From: a bacterium
GTDB taxonomy: Bacteria; JAJVIF01; JAGGVT01
Assembly: GCA_021157815.1 (NCBI GenBank)
Contig: JAGGVT010000044.1
Span: 1 to 6,909 of the forward strand
Reading direction: 5' to 3'
DNA: 6,909 bases
In this document: positions 6,869-6,909 of the stretch, piece after piece
Position numbering within the stretch: position 1 is the stretch's first letter
How the letters are laid out: the number at the start of each line of letters is the position of its first letter
Program-made: the position numbers and the translations under genes
The notes under the pieces: model-generated
What the model was told of the DNA's origin: nothing
The model's database searches: none
The model's input: the letters and a program-made list of their open reading frames with translations, nothing else

Positions 6869-6909
6869 TAACCCGGTGTCCATTCACCGTGGATAATTTG
6901 TAACCCGGC
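6869..6909. repeat. Partial, diverged copy of the 3130-3202 repeat (cut by window end)
   Basis: CCCGGTGTCCATTCACCG (6872-6889) followed by TGGATAAT matches the left arm and inner stem of the 3130-3202 element: CCCGGT, TC, CATT, ACCG, GG and TAAT are shared in order, with a one-base gap in each of two places. TAACCCGG also appears twice (6869-6876 and 6901-6908). The element lies 54 bases after the cytochrome stop. The opposite arm, if it exists, lies beyond the window. Confidence 0.45.

Noticed and set aside
6516-6887. Open frame of 123 codons on the minus strand overlapping the 3' end of the cytochrome gene
   Set aside because: Most of it is antisense to the helical C-terminal segment of the cytochrome, the product matches nothing known to me, and it reads through the AT-rich intergenic stretch.

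Overview
The window holds three genes, all on the + strand and nearly filling it: a very large surface lipoprotein (29-3037), a GT4-type glycosyltransferase (start uncertain, about 3271-4380) and a membrane-anchored multiheme c-type cytochrome with 21 heme-attachment motifs (4578-6815). A lipobox-bearing lipoprotein plus a NapC/NrfH-like quinol-linked cytochrome point to a Gram-negative-type, anaerobically respiring, probably uncultured bacterium. I cannot name the phylum from the sequence alone.

Layout: the lipoprotein gene has a near-perfect Shine-Dalgarno sequence and is closed by a clear intrinsic terminator (3066-3099). A long nested inverted repeat (3130-3202) fills the gap before the glycosyltransferase. 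A 197-base gap with a plausible promoter separates the glycosyltransferase from the cytochrome gene. After the cytochrome, the last ~40 bases (from 6869) resemble the first arm of the 3130-3202 repeat, suggesting a second, diverged copy of a dispersed intergenic element cut by the window edge.

The genes do not look like one tight operon: a terminator, a repeat and sizeable gaps lie between them, so no shared pathway is claimed. The most noteworthy element is the cytochrome. It joins a NapC/NrfH-like quinol-oxidising head (TM helix, CxxCHxM heme 1) to an array of repeated heme-binding modules and two heme-free helical segments that each carry a V-H-N motif. It looks like a long periplasmic electron wire grown by internal duplication, with no recognisable NrfA-type CxxCK catalytic site.
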